64,000 nt of DNA from Paenibacillus methanolicus (GTDB lineage: Bacteria; Bacillota; Bacilli; Paenibacillales; Paenibacillaceae), in contig NZ_VNHS01000006.1 of the NCBI RefSeq assembly GCF_008124765.1, positions 186,001 to 250,000 on the forward strand, in the 5' to 3' direction. Made by a program: the position numbers and the translations under genes. The notes under the pieces were generated by a model. That model had not been told where the DNA came from. It saw only the letters and a program-made list of their open reading frames with translations, and made no database searches. Positions 32,538 to 40,910 of this stretch are shown here, piece after piece; position 1 is the stretch's first letter; each line of letters opens with the position of its first letter.

Positions 32538-32697
32538 GCACCATTTCCGTTATAGTGAAAACAAGGTGAAATGGCTGATGCCGTCTTGCAGCAAGGCACG
32601 TTTCATTCCGGAGAAATACAGGATTATGAATAAAGGTGAAACTTATTAATTACTGTATTTCAATGAAAATTCGTTATGGAACGGGAGTTTAGGCAAC

Positions 32698-33705
32698 ATG
32701 ATGGTGACGATCTACGATATTGCGAAGCAAGCCGGCTGCTCGGCCATGACCGTCTCGCGCGTTATCAATAACACGGGCCGGATCAGCGACGAGACGCGAC
32801 AGCGCGTGCTGGATATTATGAAAGAAATGAACTACGTGCCGAACGCGATGGCGCGCAGCCTCGTCAAACAAGAGTCGCGTATTCTGTCGCTGCTCATCAC
32901 CGATATCACGAATCCGTTCTATACGTCGCTTGCCCGGGGCGCGGAGGACGCCGCCCGCGAGCTCGGGTACCGGCTGCTGCTCGCCAACAGCGACGAAGAA
33001 TTGGCCAAGGAGAAGGAGTATATCGATACCGTCTTGTCCGCGCGCGTGGACGGCGTGCTATTCGCGCCGGCCGGCGATGCGTCGCTGCCCAACTTGAAGC
33101 GGCTGCGGAAGCAGAATCTTCCCTTCGTGCTGATCGACCGCGAGGTGCCGGGCATCGAATGCGACATGGTGCTTGGCGACAGCAAGGAAGGCGCGAAGCG
33201 GCTGACCTCGCATCTGATCGAGCAAGGTCATGCGCGAATCGCGCTGCTCGGCGGATCGCGCGGCGTCTCGACGGCGAGAGCGAGGCAAGCCGGCTACGAA
33301 GAGACGCTGCAATTGAGCGGGCTGCCGTATCGCGAAGAGTACGTGGCCGAAAGCCACTATCGCGCCGGCGAGATCGCGCGGCACGTCAAGCGGCTGATGG
33401 CGCTGCCGGAGCCGCCGACCGCGCTGTTCGCCGCCAATAACTTCCTGGCGCTCGGCGCGATTCGCGCGCTGCGGGATCAAGGCCTGCGCGTCCCCGAGGA
33501 CGTCGCGGTCGTCTGCTTCGACGAGCTGGAGGCCGGGTTCGTCCTCGATCCGTTCATGACCGTCGCCGCCCAGCCGGCCTACGACTTCGGCGTCCTCGGC
33601 ATCCGTCTGCTCGTCGACCGGATTCAAGGCAAAGCGGCGGAAGACTGGCGGCGCGTCGTGCTGCCGCCGACGGTGCACTTACGGCGCTCGAGCGGCGGGA
33701 CGTAA
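32698..33705 (+). CDS. LacI-family transcriptional regulator
   Basis: 335-residue repressor. N-terminal HTH: TIYDIAKQAGCSAMTVSRVINN (given as TIYDIAKQAGCSAMTVS then RVINN), hinge NYVPNAMARSLV, then a periplasmic-binding-like sugar domain. It is divergent from the SAF-UxaA-SDR operon and is the obvious regulator of the GTTATCGATAAC site. Effector is probably the sugar acid or its product. GGGAG precedes the ATG pair at 32698/32701. Confidence 0.92.
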   Translation: MMVTIYDIAKQAGCSAMTVSRVINNTGRISDETRQRVLDIMKEMNYVPNAMARSLVKQESRILSLLITDITNPFYTSLARGAEDAARELGYRLLLANSDEELAKEKEYIDTVLSARVDGVLFAPAGDASLPNLKRLRKQNLPFVLIDREVPGIECDMVLGDSKEGAKRLTSHLIEQGHARIALLGGSRGVSTARARQAGYEETLQLSGLPYREEYVAESHYRAGEIARHVKRLMALPEPPTALFAANNFLALGAIRALRDQGLRVPEDVAVVCFDELEAGFVLDPFMTVAAQPAYDFGVLGIRLLVDRIQGKAAEDWRRVVLPPTVHLRRSSGGT

Positions 33706-33710
33706 TGCCA

Positions 33711-33757
33711 AAAAGCCCCGCGGACGTCTCGTTCACCGAGATCGTACGCGGGGCTTT
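33711..33757. terminator. Bidirectional terminator between lacI-type and cheB genes
   Basis: AAAGCCCCGCG pairs with CGCGGGGCTTT; an inner TCTCG/CGAGA stem extends it. Both sides have A or T runs. Confidence 0.85.
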
Positions 33758-33769
33758 CCATGTTGCCTC

Positions 33770-34858
33770 TTACAGCATCTTCAAGATCGCTTGCGGGATG
33801 TATTCCAGCGAGCTCTGTTTCTCGACCGCGCCCAGCTCGAAGGCCACGCGCGGCATGCCGTATACGACCGACGACTGCTCGTTCTGGCCGACCGTGCGCG
33901 CGCCTTTCCGGCGCATCGCGAGCAATCCTTTGGCTCCGTCGTAGCCCATGCCGGTCAGAATCACGCCGACGCTCTCCGGCGCGCACAACTTGGCTACCGA
34001 ATCGAACAAGACGTCCACGGACGGGCAGTGTCCGTTCACCTTCTCGCCCTCGAAGCACTCGACGCGATACCCGTTTCCAGACTTCTTCACGCGCATGTGC
34101 CGGTCGCCCGGCGCGATCAGCACGCGGCCCGATATAACCTCGTCGCCGCTCTGCGCTTCCTTCACCTCGAACCCGGTCGTCTGATTCAGCCGCTCCGCGA
34201 ACATCCGGGAGAAGCCGGCAGGGATATGCTGGACGATGACGATGCCGGGGATCGTGTCCGGCAGCTGCTTCAACACGCTGAAGATCGCCTCCGTCCCGCC
34301 GGTGGACGCGCCGATGGCGATCAGCTTCCGCCCTGAATGCGTCTCGGCCGCGGTTGCCGCCTCGTGCGGAAGCGGCGTCGTCTGTCGGGACGCGTTGCCC
34401 GGCACGATCTTCGCCTGCGCCGCCGATTTGATCGTGGCGGCCAACGTCCGCAGGAAACTCTCCACGCTCTTGGGGGAATGCGGATCCGGCTTCCGCACGA
34501 AATCCACCGCGCCCACCATCATCGCTTCGCCGACTGCATCGTTCGCGCCGCTGACGACGACGACCGGAAGTGGCACTTGGGGCAGCAGTCTGCGCAGAAA
34601 TTCGATGCCGTTCATCTTCGGCATCTCGACGTCGCATGTCATGACATCCGGCCGAAGCGCTATTAATTTATCCCTGGCATCGAACGGGTCTCCCGCCGTC
34701 CCCACGATCTCGATGGCGTCGTCGGCGGATAACGCGCGCGCCATCACCTCGCGGAACATGAGCGAATCATCGACTACTAGCACTCTGATTTTGCGCGTCA
34801 CGAGCGATTCGCGCTCCTTTCTCCACGATCCTGCTTGTTCCGTATTCCAATCGATCAT
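33770..34858 (-). CDS. cheB: Chemotaxis protein-glutamate methylesterase CheB
   Basis: 362-residue protein with a receiver domain (VLVVDDSLMFREVM, phospho-site Asp in VMTCDVEMPKMNG, Lys in DFVRKPDPH) joined by a linker to the methylesterase domain (GASTGGTEA catalytic Ser, QHIPAGFSRMFA His, LTGMGYDGAKG Asp). It demethylates or deamidates MCP glutamates. ATG 34858 overlaps the cheR stop as ATGA. GTG 34801, after AAAGGAGC, would give the more usual start near the first beta strand. Confidence 0.95.
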   Translation of the reverse strand: MIDWNTEQAGSWRKERESLVTRKIRVLVVDDSLMFREVMARALSADDAIEIVGTAGDPFDARDKLIALRPDVMTCDVEMPKMNGIEFLRRLLPQVPLPVVVVSGANDAVGEAMMVGAVDFVRKPDPHSPKSVESFLRTLAATIKSAAQAKIVPGNASRQTTPLPHEAATAAETHSGRKLIAIGASTGGTEAIFSVLKQLPDTIPGIVIVQHIPAGFSRMFAERLNQTTGFEVKEAQSGDEVISGRVLIAPGDRHMRVKKSGNGYRVECFEGEKVNGHCPSVDVLFDSVAKLCAPESVGVILTGMGYDGAKGLLAMRRKGARTVGQNEQSSVVYGMPRVAFELGAVEKQSSLEYIPQAILKML

Positions 34859-35670
34859 AACTTCCGGTACACCGCCGGCTTAACATATTGATACCGCGTC
34901 GAATCCCGATCCAGCGATTCGGAATGTCCGATGTAGAGATAGCCGCCCGGCTCGGTCATCTCGTAGTATTTGTTAATCAGCGCGTTCTTGGTCGGACCGT
35001 CGAAATAAATCATGACGTTCCGGCAGAAGATAACGTGAAACTTCCGCTTGAACGGAAACGTCGGCTCCATGAGATTGAATTTACGAAAAATAATTTCGCG
35101 CTGAATCTCCGGCTTGACCATCGTCTGGTGGGGATCAATCTGCTGAAAATAACGGCTGCGCCATGCCGGCGGGATCGCCTGCACCGACTCCGTGCTGTAA
35201 ATGCCCTGCTGCGCCTTCTCCAGCACGCGTCCGGAAATGTCCGTGGCCAGCAGCTTCGTGTTCCAACCCGATTTCTCCGCGCCGAAAAATTCATCCATCA
35301 TCATGGCCAGCGTATACGGCTCTTCGCCCGATGAACATCCGGCGCTCCAGATGCGCAGGTCTTTGTCCTTGACCGTCTGCGCCAAATAAGGAAGCACCTC
35401 GTTCTTGAAATGCTGGAAGTGATCCACCTCGCGCATGAAAAACGTGTGATTCGTTGTGATTTTGTCGACCAACAGCTTGGCTGCGCGGCCCGTACGGTCG
35501 CTCACGACATCGTTCATGAACTCGGTAAAGGAAGCGAGCCGCTTCTCCGACAGCACCTGCTGCAGCCGGCCGATGACGAGCGGCCGCTTCTCTTCCTTCA
35601 AGTGAATGCCGAAATGCTGTTTGACGTATTCGCTCAGCTGCTTGAACTCTTTGTCCGTAATGGCAACCAT
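34855..35670 (-). CDS. cheR: Chemotaxis protein methyltransferase CheR
   Basis: 271-residue SAM-dependent methyltransferase that methylates MCP glutamates. CheR features are the N-terminal helical domain, RIWSAGCSSGEEPYTLAM, ATDISGRVLEKA and FHVIFCRNVMIYF, with a final GGYLYIGHSESL. It sits between the mcp gene (12 bp upstream) and cheB (4-bp overlap). Confidence 0.96.
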   Translation of the reverse strand: MVAITDKEFKQLSEYVKQHFGIHLKEEKRPLVIGRLQQVLSEKRLASFTEFMNDVVSDRTGRAAKLLVDKITTNHTFFMREVDHFQHFKNEVLPYLAQTVKDKDLRIWSAGCSSGEEPYTLAMMMDEFFGAEKSGWNTKLLATDISGRVLEKAQQGIYSTESVQAIPPAWRSRYFQQIDPHQTMVKPEIQREIIFRKFNLMEPTFPFKRKFHVIFCRNVMIYFDGPTKNALINKYYEMTEPGGYLYIGHSESLDRDSTRYQYVKPAVYRKL

Positions 35671-35682
35671 GGCGCGCCCCTC

Positions 35683-37509
35683 TTAATACTTGCCGAATTC
35701 GTTATCGGACAAGGCGATGTTGTTCCAGGCGGAACCGCCGTCTTGATGGTCGCGCGCCGCCGGAGCGGTTTTCGCGCGCTTCTCGCCCATAGATTCCAGC
35801 ATACGCAGCACGGCCGGGCTGAACTCGTCGAACTTGCCGCCATATTGGCGCTGGCTATGCTTCAGCGTGAAGCGGCCGACCATCTCCTTGAGCATCGAAG
35901 CTTGGCTCGAGAGTTCCTCGCTCGCCGCCGCGCTTTCTTCGCTCGTAGCCGAGTTCGTCTGCACGACTTGCGAAACCTGCATAATGCCTTGGTTGATCTG
36001 AGAAATGCCGGATGCCTGCTCGTTGGAAGAAATCGCGATATCCCCGACAAGCGTAGCCACCCGCTCGATGCCGCTTACGATCTGTACCAACTCGGCCGCC
36101 GTATCGCGTGCGATCTTCGTCCCGATCTCGGCTTTCTTGATCGAGCCTTCGATCATGTCCGTCGTCTCTTTCGCCGCGCCCGCGGAACGGGCAGCCAGGT
36201 TGCGGACCTCCTCCGCCACGACCGCGAAACCTTTGCCATGCTGGCCGGCGCGTGCCGCCTCTACCGCTGCGTTGAGCGCGAGAATATTCGTTTGGAACGC
36301 GATCTCGTCGATCACTTTAATGATTTTGGAAATGTTGGCCGACGCGTCGTTGATCTGCTCCATTGCGCTCAGCATCTCGCCCATTTGTCGGTTGCCGTTA
36401 ATCGCGTTCGCCTTCAACGTCTCCGCCAGCTCGTTCGCATGGCCCGCGTTCTGCGCGTTCAGGTTCGTCTGGGACGAGATCTCTTCGAGCGATGCGGACA
36501 GCTCTTCGACGGCGCTTGCCTGCTCGGTTGCGCCCTGCGACAGCGCGACGCTGGAGGCCGATACTTGGCCGGAGCCGGAAGCGACCTGCTCCGCCGAAGA
36601 ATTCATATTCGACATGACATCGTTCATATTGTCGACCAATTCCTGGAGCTTGCGTCCGAGCAGATCCTGCTCCGAACGGACATTGATGTTCACGGTCAAG
36701 TCGCCGGCCGCGATACGCTCGGCCGCTTGGGCTTGTTCGCGGATGTTGGCGATCATGTTCTCGAACGCGGCCATCAGCTGGCCGACTTCATCCTTCGTCG
36801 TCGCGCGGACGTTGACGCTAACGTCGCCAACCGCCAGCTTGTCGGCCGCGTGCGTCAAGGAACGAAGCGGACGCACGATGCTGTTAATGATCACGATGCT
36901 GAGCGCGAGTCCGATGATAACGGCGATCGTAATGACGATGATAAAGATCAGACGCGTATTCGCATACTCTTTATCGCCGAGCTCGTTTGCTTTCAGCGCA
37001 TTGGTCTCGTTGTACTTGACCAGCTCGAGCAGCTTATCGGAGACGCTGTTGAACGTATCCGCCGAATCACCGTTCATGCGAAGCAAGGCTTGGTTGGTTT
37101 GCAGCTGACGGCTAAGCGACAACACTTCGCCGCTAATGCCCAGATAGCTGTCCCATTCGCTTTTGACGGCTTGGAAGTTTTTGGCGTCGATATCCTCGAT
37201 GATCGTTTTTTCGTAAGAACCCAATATGGCATTAATTTCGTTCTTCTTTTGCGCGATGGCTTTATCCAGCTCGGCCATCTCTTGCTTGTTCGTCGCGATC
37301 ACATGCTGAAATTCCAAAATACGGTAGTCGGATGTCATGGTGTTCATCGCATTGGCTTCTTTCACGCCGGGCAGCCAAATATCGCTGATTATAGAGGACT
37401 GGTCATTAACGTTGCTAAGCGACATCGTGGAATAGATGCCAACGGCGATGAGAAGGGCCAGCATGAAGCCAAAGCTGGCGAGCAGCCGATTTTTAATAGT
37501 CAAATTCAT
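35683..37509 (-). CDS. Methyl-accepting chemotaxis protein with tandem HAMP
   Basis: 608-residue receptor. Membrane helix at residues ~8-30, a four-helix-bundle (4HB_MCP) sensor to about 190, a second helix ([20 protein letters not shown]), then two HAMP-like units ([18 protein letters not shown] and [11 protein letters not shown]...) and the signalling hairpin with tip [21 protein letters not shown] (quoted in part as [18 protein letters not shown]). The last residues DNEFGKY resemble a CheR/CheB docking tail. It is encoded inside its own che operon, so it may feed a dedicated array. Confidence 0.94.
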   Translation of the reverse strand: MNLTIKNRLLASFGFMLALLIAVGIYSTMSLSNVNDQSSIISDIWLPGVKEANAMNTMTSDYRILEFQHVIATNKQEMAELDKAIAQKKNEINAILGSYEKTIIEDIDAKNFQAVKSEWDSYLGISGEVLSLSRQLQTNQALLRMNGDSADTFNSVSDKLLELVKYNETNALKANELGDKEYANTRLIFIIVITIAVIIGLALSIVIINSIVRPLRSLTHAADKLAVGDVSVNVRATTKDEVGQLMAAFENMIANIREQAQAAERIAAGDLTVNINVRSEQDLLGRKLQELVDNMNDVMSNMNSSAEQVASGSGQVSASSVALSQGATEQASAVEELSASLEEISSQTNLNAQNAGHANELAETLKANAINGNRQMGEMLSAMEQINDASANISKIIKVIDEIAFQTNILALNAAVEAARAGQHGKGFAVVAEEVRNLAARSAGAAKETTDMIEGSIKKAEIGTKIARDTAAELVQIVSGIERVATLVGDIAISSNEQASGISQINQGIMQVSQVVQTNSATSEESAAASEELSSQASMLKEMVGRFTLKHSQRQYGGKFDEFSPAVLRMLESMGEKRAKTAPAARDHQDGGSAWNNIALSDNEFGKY

Positions 37510-37549
37510 CGTAATCCTCCTAAGATGTCGATCTGGATGATGGGATTGA

Positions 37550-38044
37550 TTAGACGTTCATGGACAAGCTGCCCATGTCTTGCTCTTGCATGAGCGTGGC
37601 GCAGTCGAGAATGAGCTTCACGTCGCCGCCGGACTTACCGATGCCCTTGATATATTTGCTGCTATAGCCTTTGTTTAACTCCGTGGGACTCACGATCTCA
37701 GTTTCCGGAATCTCCAACACCTCGGAGACGCTGTCCACGATCAGCCCGATCGTGATGTCGTCGATATCGACGACGACGACGCATGTGCGGTCGTTGTATT
37801 CGCGGAACGGCTTCTTGAAGCGAAGGCGCACATCCATGACGGGAATGATCTTGCCGCGCAAATTGATAATGCCTTGCATATAGTCGGGCAGCTCCGGCAC
37901 GATCGTAATCGGCTGGAGACCGATAATTTCGATCACATATTTGATTTCGATGCCGTAATGTTCATTAACAAGCTTGAACGTCAAATACTTGCCTCGCTGA
38001 GTGTCTTCTTCAAACTCATGTTGCATATGGTCTTGTTCCATCAT
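37550..38044 (-). CDS. cheW: Chemotaxis coupling protein CheW
   Basis: 164-residue SH3-like scaffold linking receptors to CheA. Recognised by [20 protein letters not shown], shown as [14 protein letters not shown], then [21 protein letters not shown] and [10 protein letters not shown]. It lies between cheA (32 bp downstream of its stop) and the mcp gene. Confidence 0.96.
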   Translation of the reverse strand: MMEQDHMQHEFEEDTQRGKYLTFKLVNEHYGIEIKYVIEIIGLQPITIVPELPDYMQGIINLRGKIIPVMDVRLRFKKPFREYNDRTCVVVVDIDDITIGLIVDSVSEVLEIPETEIVSPTELNKGYSSKYIKGIGKSGGDVKLILDCATLMQEQDMGSLSMNV

Positions 38045-38076
38045 TCGTTCGTCTCCCTCCTTGATGGCTTCTCCCT

Positions 38077-40563
38077 TTATCCGGATGCGGACAATGCGCC
38101 CGGATCGAGAATGAGACTAATACTTCCGTCTCCTAGCAGCGTGCAGCCCGCCAAGCCTTGAATATTGCGCATACGCTTAATATAGTCCGGCAGCGCCTTG
38201 ACGACGACCTGCTGCTGGCCGAGCAATTCGTCGGCGAACAGACAGAACGACCTGCCGTCATGCTCGACCATAATCAGAATACCTTCCGAGAACAGCGTCG
38301 TATCCGGCTTCACGCCGTAGCGTTCATGCAGCCGCAGGATCGGGTAACACTGCCCGCGAACCATAATCATCTCGCGGTCGTCCGGGTCGCGGATGATATC
38401 CGCTTCCCTTGGACGGAACGATTCGACGATCGAGACCGTCGGAATCGTATATCGTGAGGAGCCAACCCGAATTGTCATGCCATCGATGATAGCTAGTGTG
38501 AGCGGAATCTTCAGCGTGATCGTCGTGCCCGCGCCCTCCGCGCTGTCCACGGAGATCGTGCCGCCGATCGCGCTGATGTTCTGCGACACCACGTCCATGC
38601 CGACGCCGCGGCCGCTGTATTCCGAAATATTCTCCTTCGTGGAGAAACCCGGCAAGAAAATGAGACCGAAAATTTCTTTGTCCGTCATCTCATGCTCCGG
38701 CTTCGTCAACAGGCCGTTCTTCCTGGCTTTCTCGAGCAGCTTCTCTTTCGACAGCCCTTTGCCGTCGTCCTTGATAAACACGTACACGTCGCCGCCCGAA
38801 TTACGCGCTTCCAGCGTCACGGTTCCCGCGCGCGCCTTGCCGGCCGCCGACCGGTCTTCCGGCAGCTCGATGCCGTGATCGACCGAATTGCGGATCAGGT
38901 GCATCAGCGGGTCCGAAATATGTTGAATGACGTTCTTGTCGACCTCCGTCTCTTCGCCGACCAGCTTCAGCTGCACTTCCTTGCCGAGGTTCTTGCACAT
39001 ATCGCGCACGATGCGGTGCATCTTTTGGAAGGTGGCCGTCAGCGGCACCATCCGGATCGACATGACGACGTCTTGGAGCTCGCTCGTAATTTTGTGCAGC
39101 AATTGCGACGCTTTATGGAACCGGTCCAGCTGCAGTCCGTGCAAGTCCGGGTTCTGGGTCACCATCGCCTCGGCGATGACCATCTCGCCGACCAGATCCA
39201 TTAATCGGTCGAGCTTGTCCACATTGACGCTAATCAGACTCTGGCCGCCGTGTCCGGCCGCGCCGCCTTCCCCATGCTCCTTCTTCGCCGGCTTGTTCTT
39301 CTTCTCCGGCGCCGGTAAGGGAACCGATGCCGCCGAAGCCGCATTCGCCTGAACCGGCATTTCTTGATTCGTTGCTTGGGTATCCGATGAAGCGGCCGGA
39401 TCTCCGATCATGTGCAATTCATAATGGCTGAGGAACAGCGTCTCGTCCAAAATCTGACGAAAGCGGGCGTACGGAACGTCGCTTCGGAAGCGCATCGTGA
39501 ACCCTTCGGCTCGAATCAGCTCCGCTGCGGCTTCGTTCTCCAGATAATCCGCCGGATCGCATACGATGTTCCTCGCCTGGTCTTTCATCGCGTGGACGAT
39601 GCCGAACGCCCGGATATTCTCCATCTCGCAATCGGCCTGGAAGCGGATATGCGCGCGGAATTCGCTCCGCTGCGACTGACCCGGTATCGTCAGACGAACG
39701 CTCTTCAGGAACAGCGTATCCTCCAGCAGCGCATGCAGCTTCTCGTACGATTCGGCGGATTGGAACCGCATAATGAAACCCTGTTCCCTAATGAGCCGAA
39801 TGCTTTCTTCATTCTCCAAATAGTCCGCCGGGAAGCAGGTTAAGCCTGCGACGTGCTGCTGCAGCGCGTGCACGACGCCGAACGCCCGGACATTCTCCAT
39901 TTCGCAGCCTTCGATAAAATGAAGCACCGCCTCGTAGCCGATCATTCCGCCATCATCCCAAATCGCCGGCTCGGCCGTCATAGACGGCATTGCTGCCGCA
40001 GACGGAGCGTGAGGTGGCATTGCAGCCGGCTTGCTTGCGGCAACCGGGTTGCCTGCGGATGAAGCCTTCGAGACGGGAGCGGCCGCGTTATTCGCCTCTT
40101 TCAACTGCGCGAGGAACTGTTGTATCGAACCGATCAGCGCATGGGCTTCGCCGTCCGGCTGATCGCCCGATTTGATTTTGTGCAGCTCCACTTTGATGAA
40201 ATCGATGCCCTCGAGCACCATGTCCGACAGCAGCGTATAATCGACTTCCGTCGGCTTTTGCTCCCGCAGGAAGAAGAACAGATCCTCAAGCGAGTGAGAA
40301 AGCGTGGCGACGTTGGTGTAGCACATCATCGCCGACGAGCCTTTGATCGTATGCATATTGCGCAAGATTTCGTTCACCGCTGCCGGGTCGAAGCCTTCCG
40401 TCTCGCAATGGACGATCGTTTGCTCCAGCATTTCAATATTTTGCGTGGTCTCGTAGATGAACATTTCGACCATTTGCTCTGTGATGAATGGGTTCGTCAA
40501 TCCTATCGCCTCGCAATTTCGTAAGCGTTCATAGAGATAAGATCGGTATTTAATCAACACCAT
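38077..40563 (-). CDS. cheA: Chemotaxis histidine kinase CheA with duplicated P2 domain
   Basis: 828-residue kinase. P1 Hpt domain with phospho-His in MHTIKGSSAMM (residue ~71); two tandem P2-like domains (about 205-290 and 297-385), each with CEMEN(V/I)RAFG(V/I)VHA and PADYLENE; P3 dimerisation; P4 ATPase (HLIRNSVDHGIE, GRGVGMDVV); P5 CheW-like end. The start is uncertain: the first 21 residues lack CheA likeness, and TTG 40500 after AGGCGATAGGA is an alternative to ATG 40563. It heads the cheA-cheW-mcp-cheR-cheB operon. Confidence 0.94.
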   Translation of the reverse strand: MVLIKYRSYLYERLRNCEAIGLTNPFITEQMVEMFIYETTQNIEMLEQTIVHCETEGFDPAAVNEILRNMHTIKGSSAMMCYTNVATLSHSLEDLFFFLREQKPTEVDYTLLSDMVLEGIDFIKVELHKIKSGDQPDGEAHALIGSIQQFLAQLKEANNAAAPVSKASSAGNPVAASKPAAMPPHAPSAAAMPSMTAEPAIWDDGGMIGYEAVLHFIEGCEMENVRAFGVVHALQQHVAGLTCFPADYLENEESIRLIREQGFIMRFQSAESYEKLHALLEDTLFLKSVRLTIPGQSQRSEFRAHIRFQADCEMENIRAFGIVHAMKDQARNIVCDPADYLENEAAAELIRAEGFTMRFRSDVPYARFRQILDETLFLSHYELHMIGDPAASSDTQATNQEMPVQANAASAASVPLPAPEKKNKPAKKEHGEGGAAGHGGQSLISVNVDKLDRLMDLVGEMVIAEAMVTQNPDLHGLQLDRFHKASQLLHKITSELQDVVMSIRMVPLTATFQKMHRIVRDMCKNLGKEVQLKLVGEETEVDKNVIQHISDPLMHLIRNSVDHGIELPEDRSAAGKARAGTVTLEARNSGGDVYVFIKDDGKGLSKEKLLEKARKNGLLTKPEHEMTDKEIFGLIFLPGFSTKENISEYSGRGVGMDVVSQNISAIGGTISVDSAEGAGTTITLKIPLTLAIIDGMTIRVGSSRYTIPTVSIVESFRPREADIIRDPDDREMIMVRGQCYPILRLHERYGVKPDTTLFSEGILIMVEHDGRSFCLFADELLGQQQVVVKALPDYIKRMRNIQGLAGCTLLGDGSISLILDPGALSASG

Positions 40564-40591
40564 GTTAGGTTATTCGGCTGGTAAATATATG

Positions 40592-40845
40592 TCGCTCCCC
40601 CTTCCCCCTCCGCCGAGGGGAACCAGAGGGGTTAGCGCCCCTCTGGACTCCGCTAATAAGCGTGACTCGGTTCGCGGCCATCTTCGATGTGTCCTTTCGA
40701 GGGAGAACCCGCTAGTCCTTCGGACTGGCTCTTGTTCGAGCTTCGTTCGAGACGGCTTGCCTTGGGGCGAAAACCTGTCCCTTCGAGCACATAGCCGGCC
40801 ATCGTGCTGACCTTCGCTTTCGTCCGCCTCGCGGACACGCTTTAC
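40592..40845 (+). repeat. Dispersed structured repeat, copy 2
   Basis: 254-bp partner of the block at 4865-5119, same orientation. Hairpins are better formed here: CCAGAGGGG/CCCCTCTGG (40625-40648 area) is perfect, as are AGTCC/GGACT and GTCCGC/GCGGAC near the end. It lies in the 347-bp gap between the cheA start and the hydrolase stop. In copy 1 the last stem has different bases that still pair. No gene is supported within it. Confidence 0.75.
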
Positions 40846-40866
40846 TTTTTCCACAAGATTCAATCA

Positions 40867-40902
40867 ACAAAAAAACCGGCCGCAATCTTGGCTGCAGCCG
40901 GT
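40867..40902 (-). terminator. Terminator of the membrane hydrolase gene
   Basis: ACCGGC pairs with GCCGGT and inner GCA with TGC; the A run at the plus-strand left gives the minus transcript a U tract. Confidence 0.75.
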
Positions 40903-40910
40903 CGTCCTCG

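Noticed and set aside
40570-40863. Protein-coding ORFs on the minus strand of the dispersed repeat
   Set aside because: The matching peptide fragments in the two copies fall in shifted frames with stops, and no ribosome site is seen.
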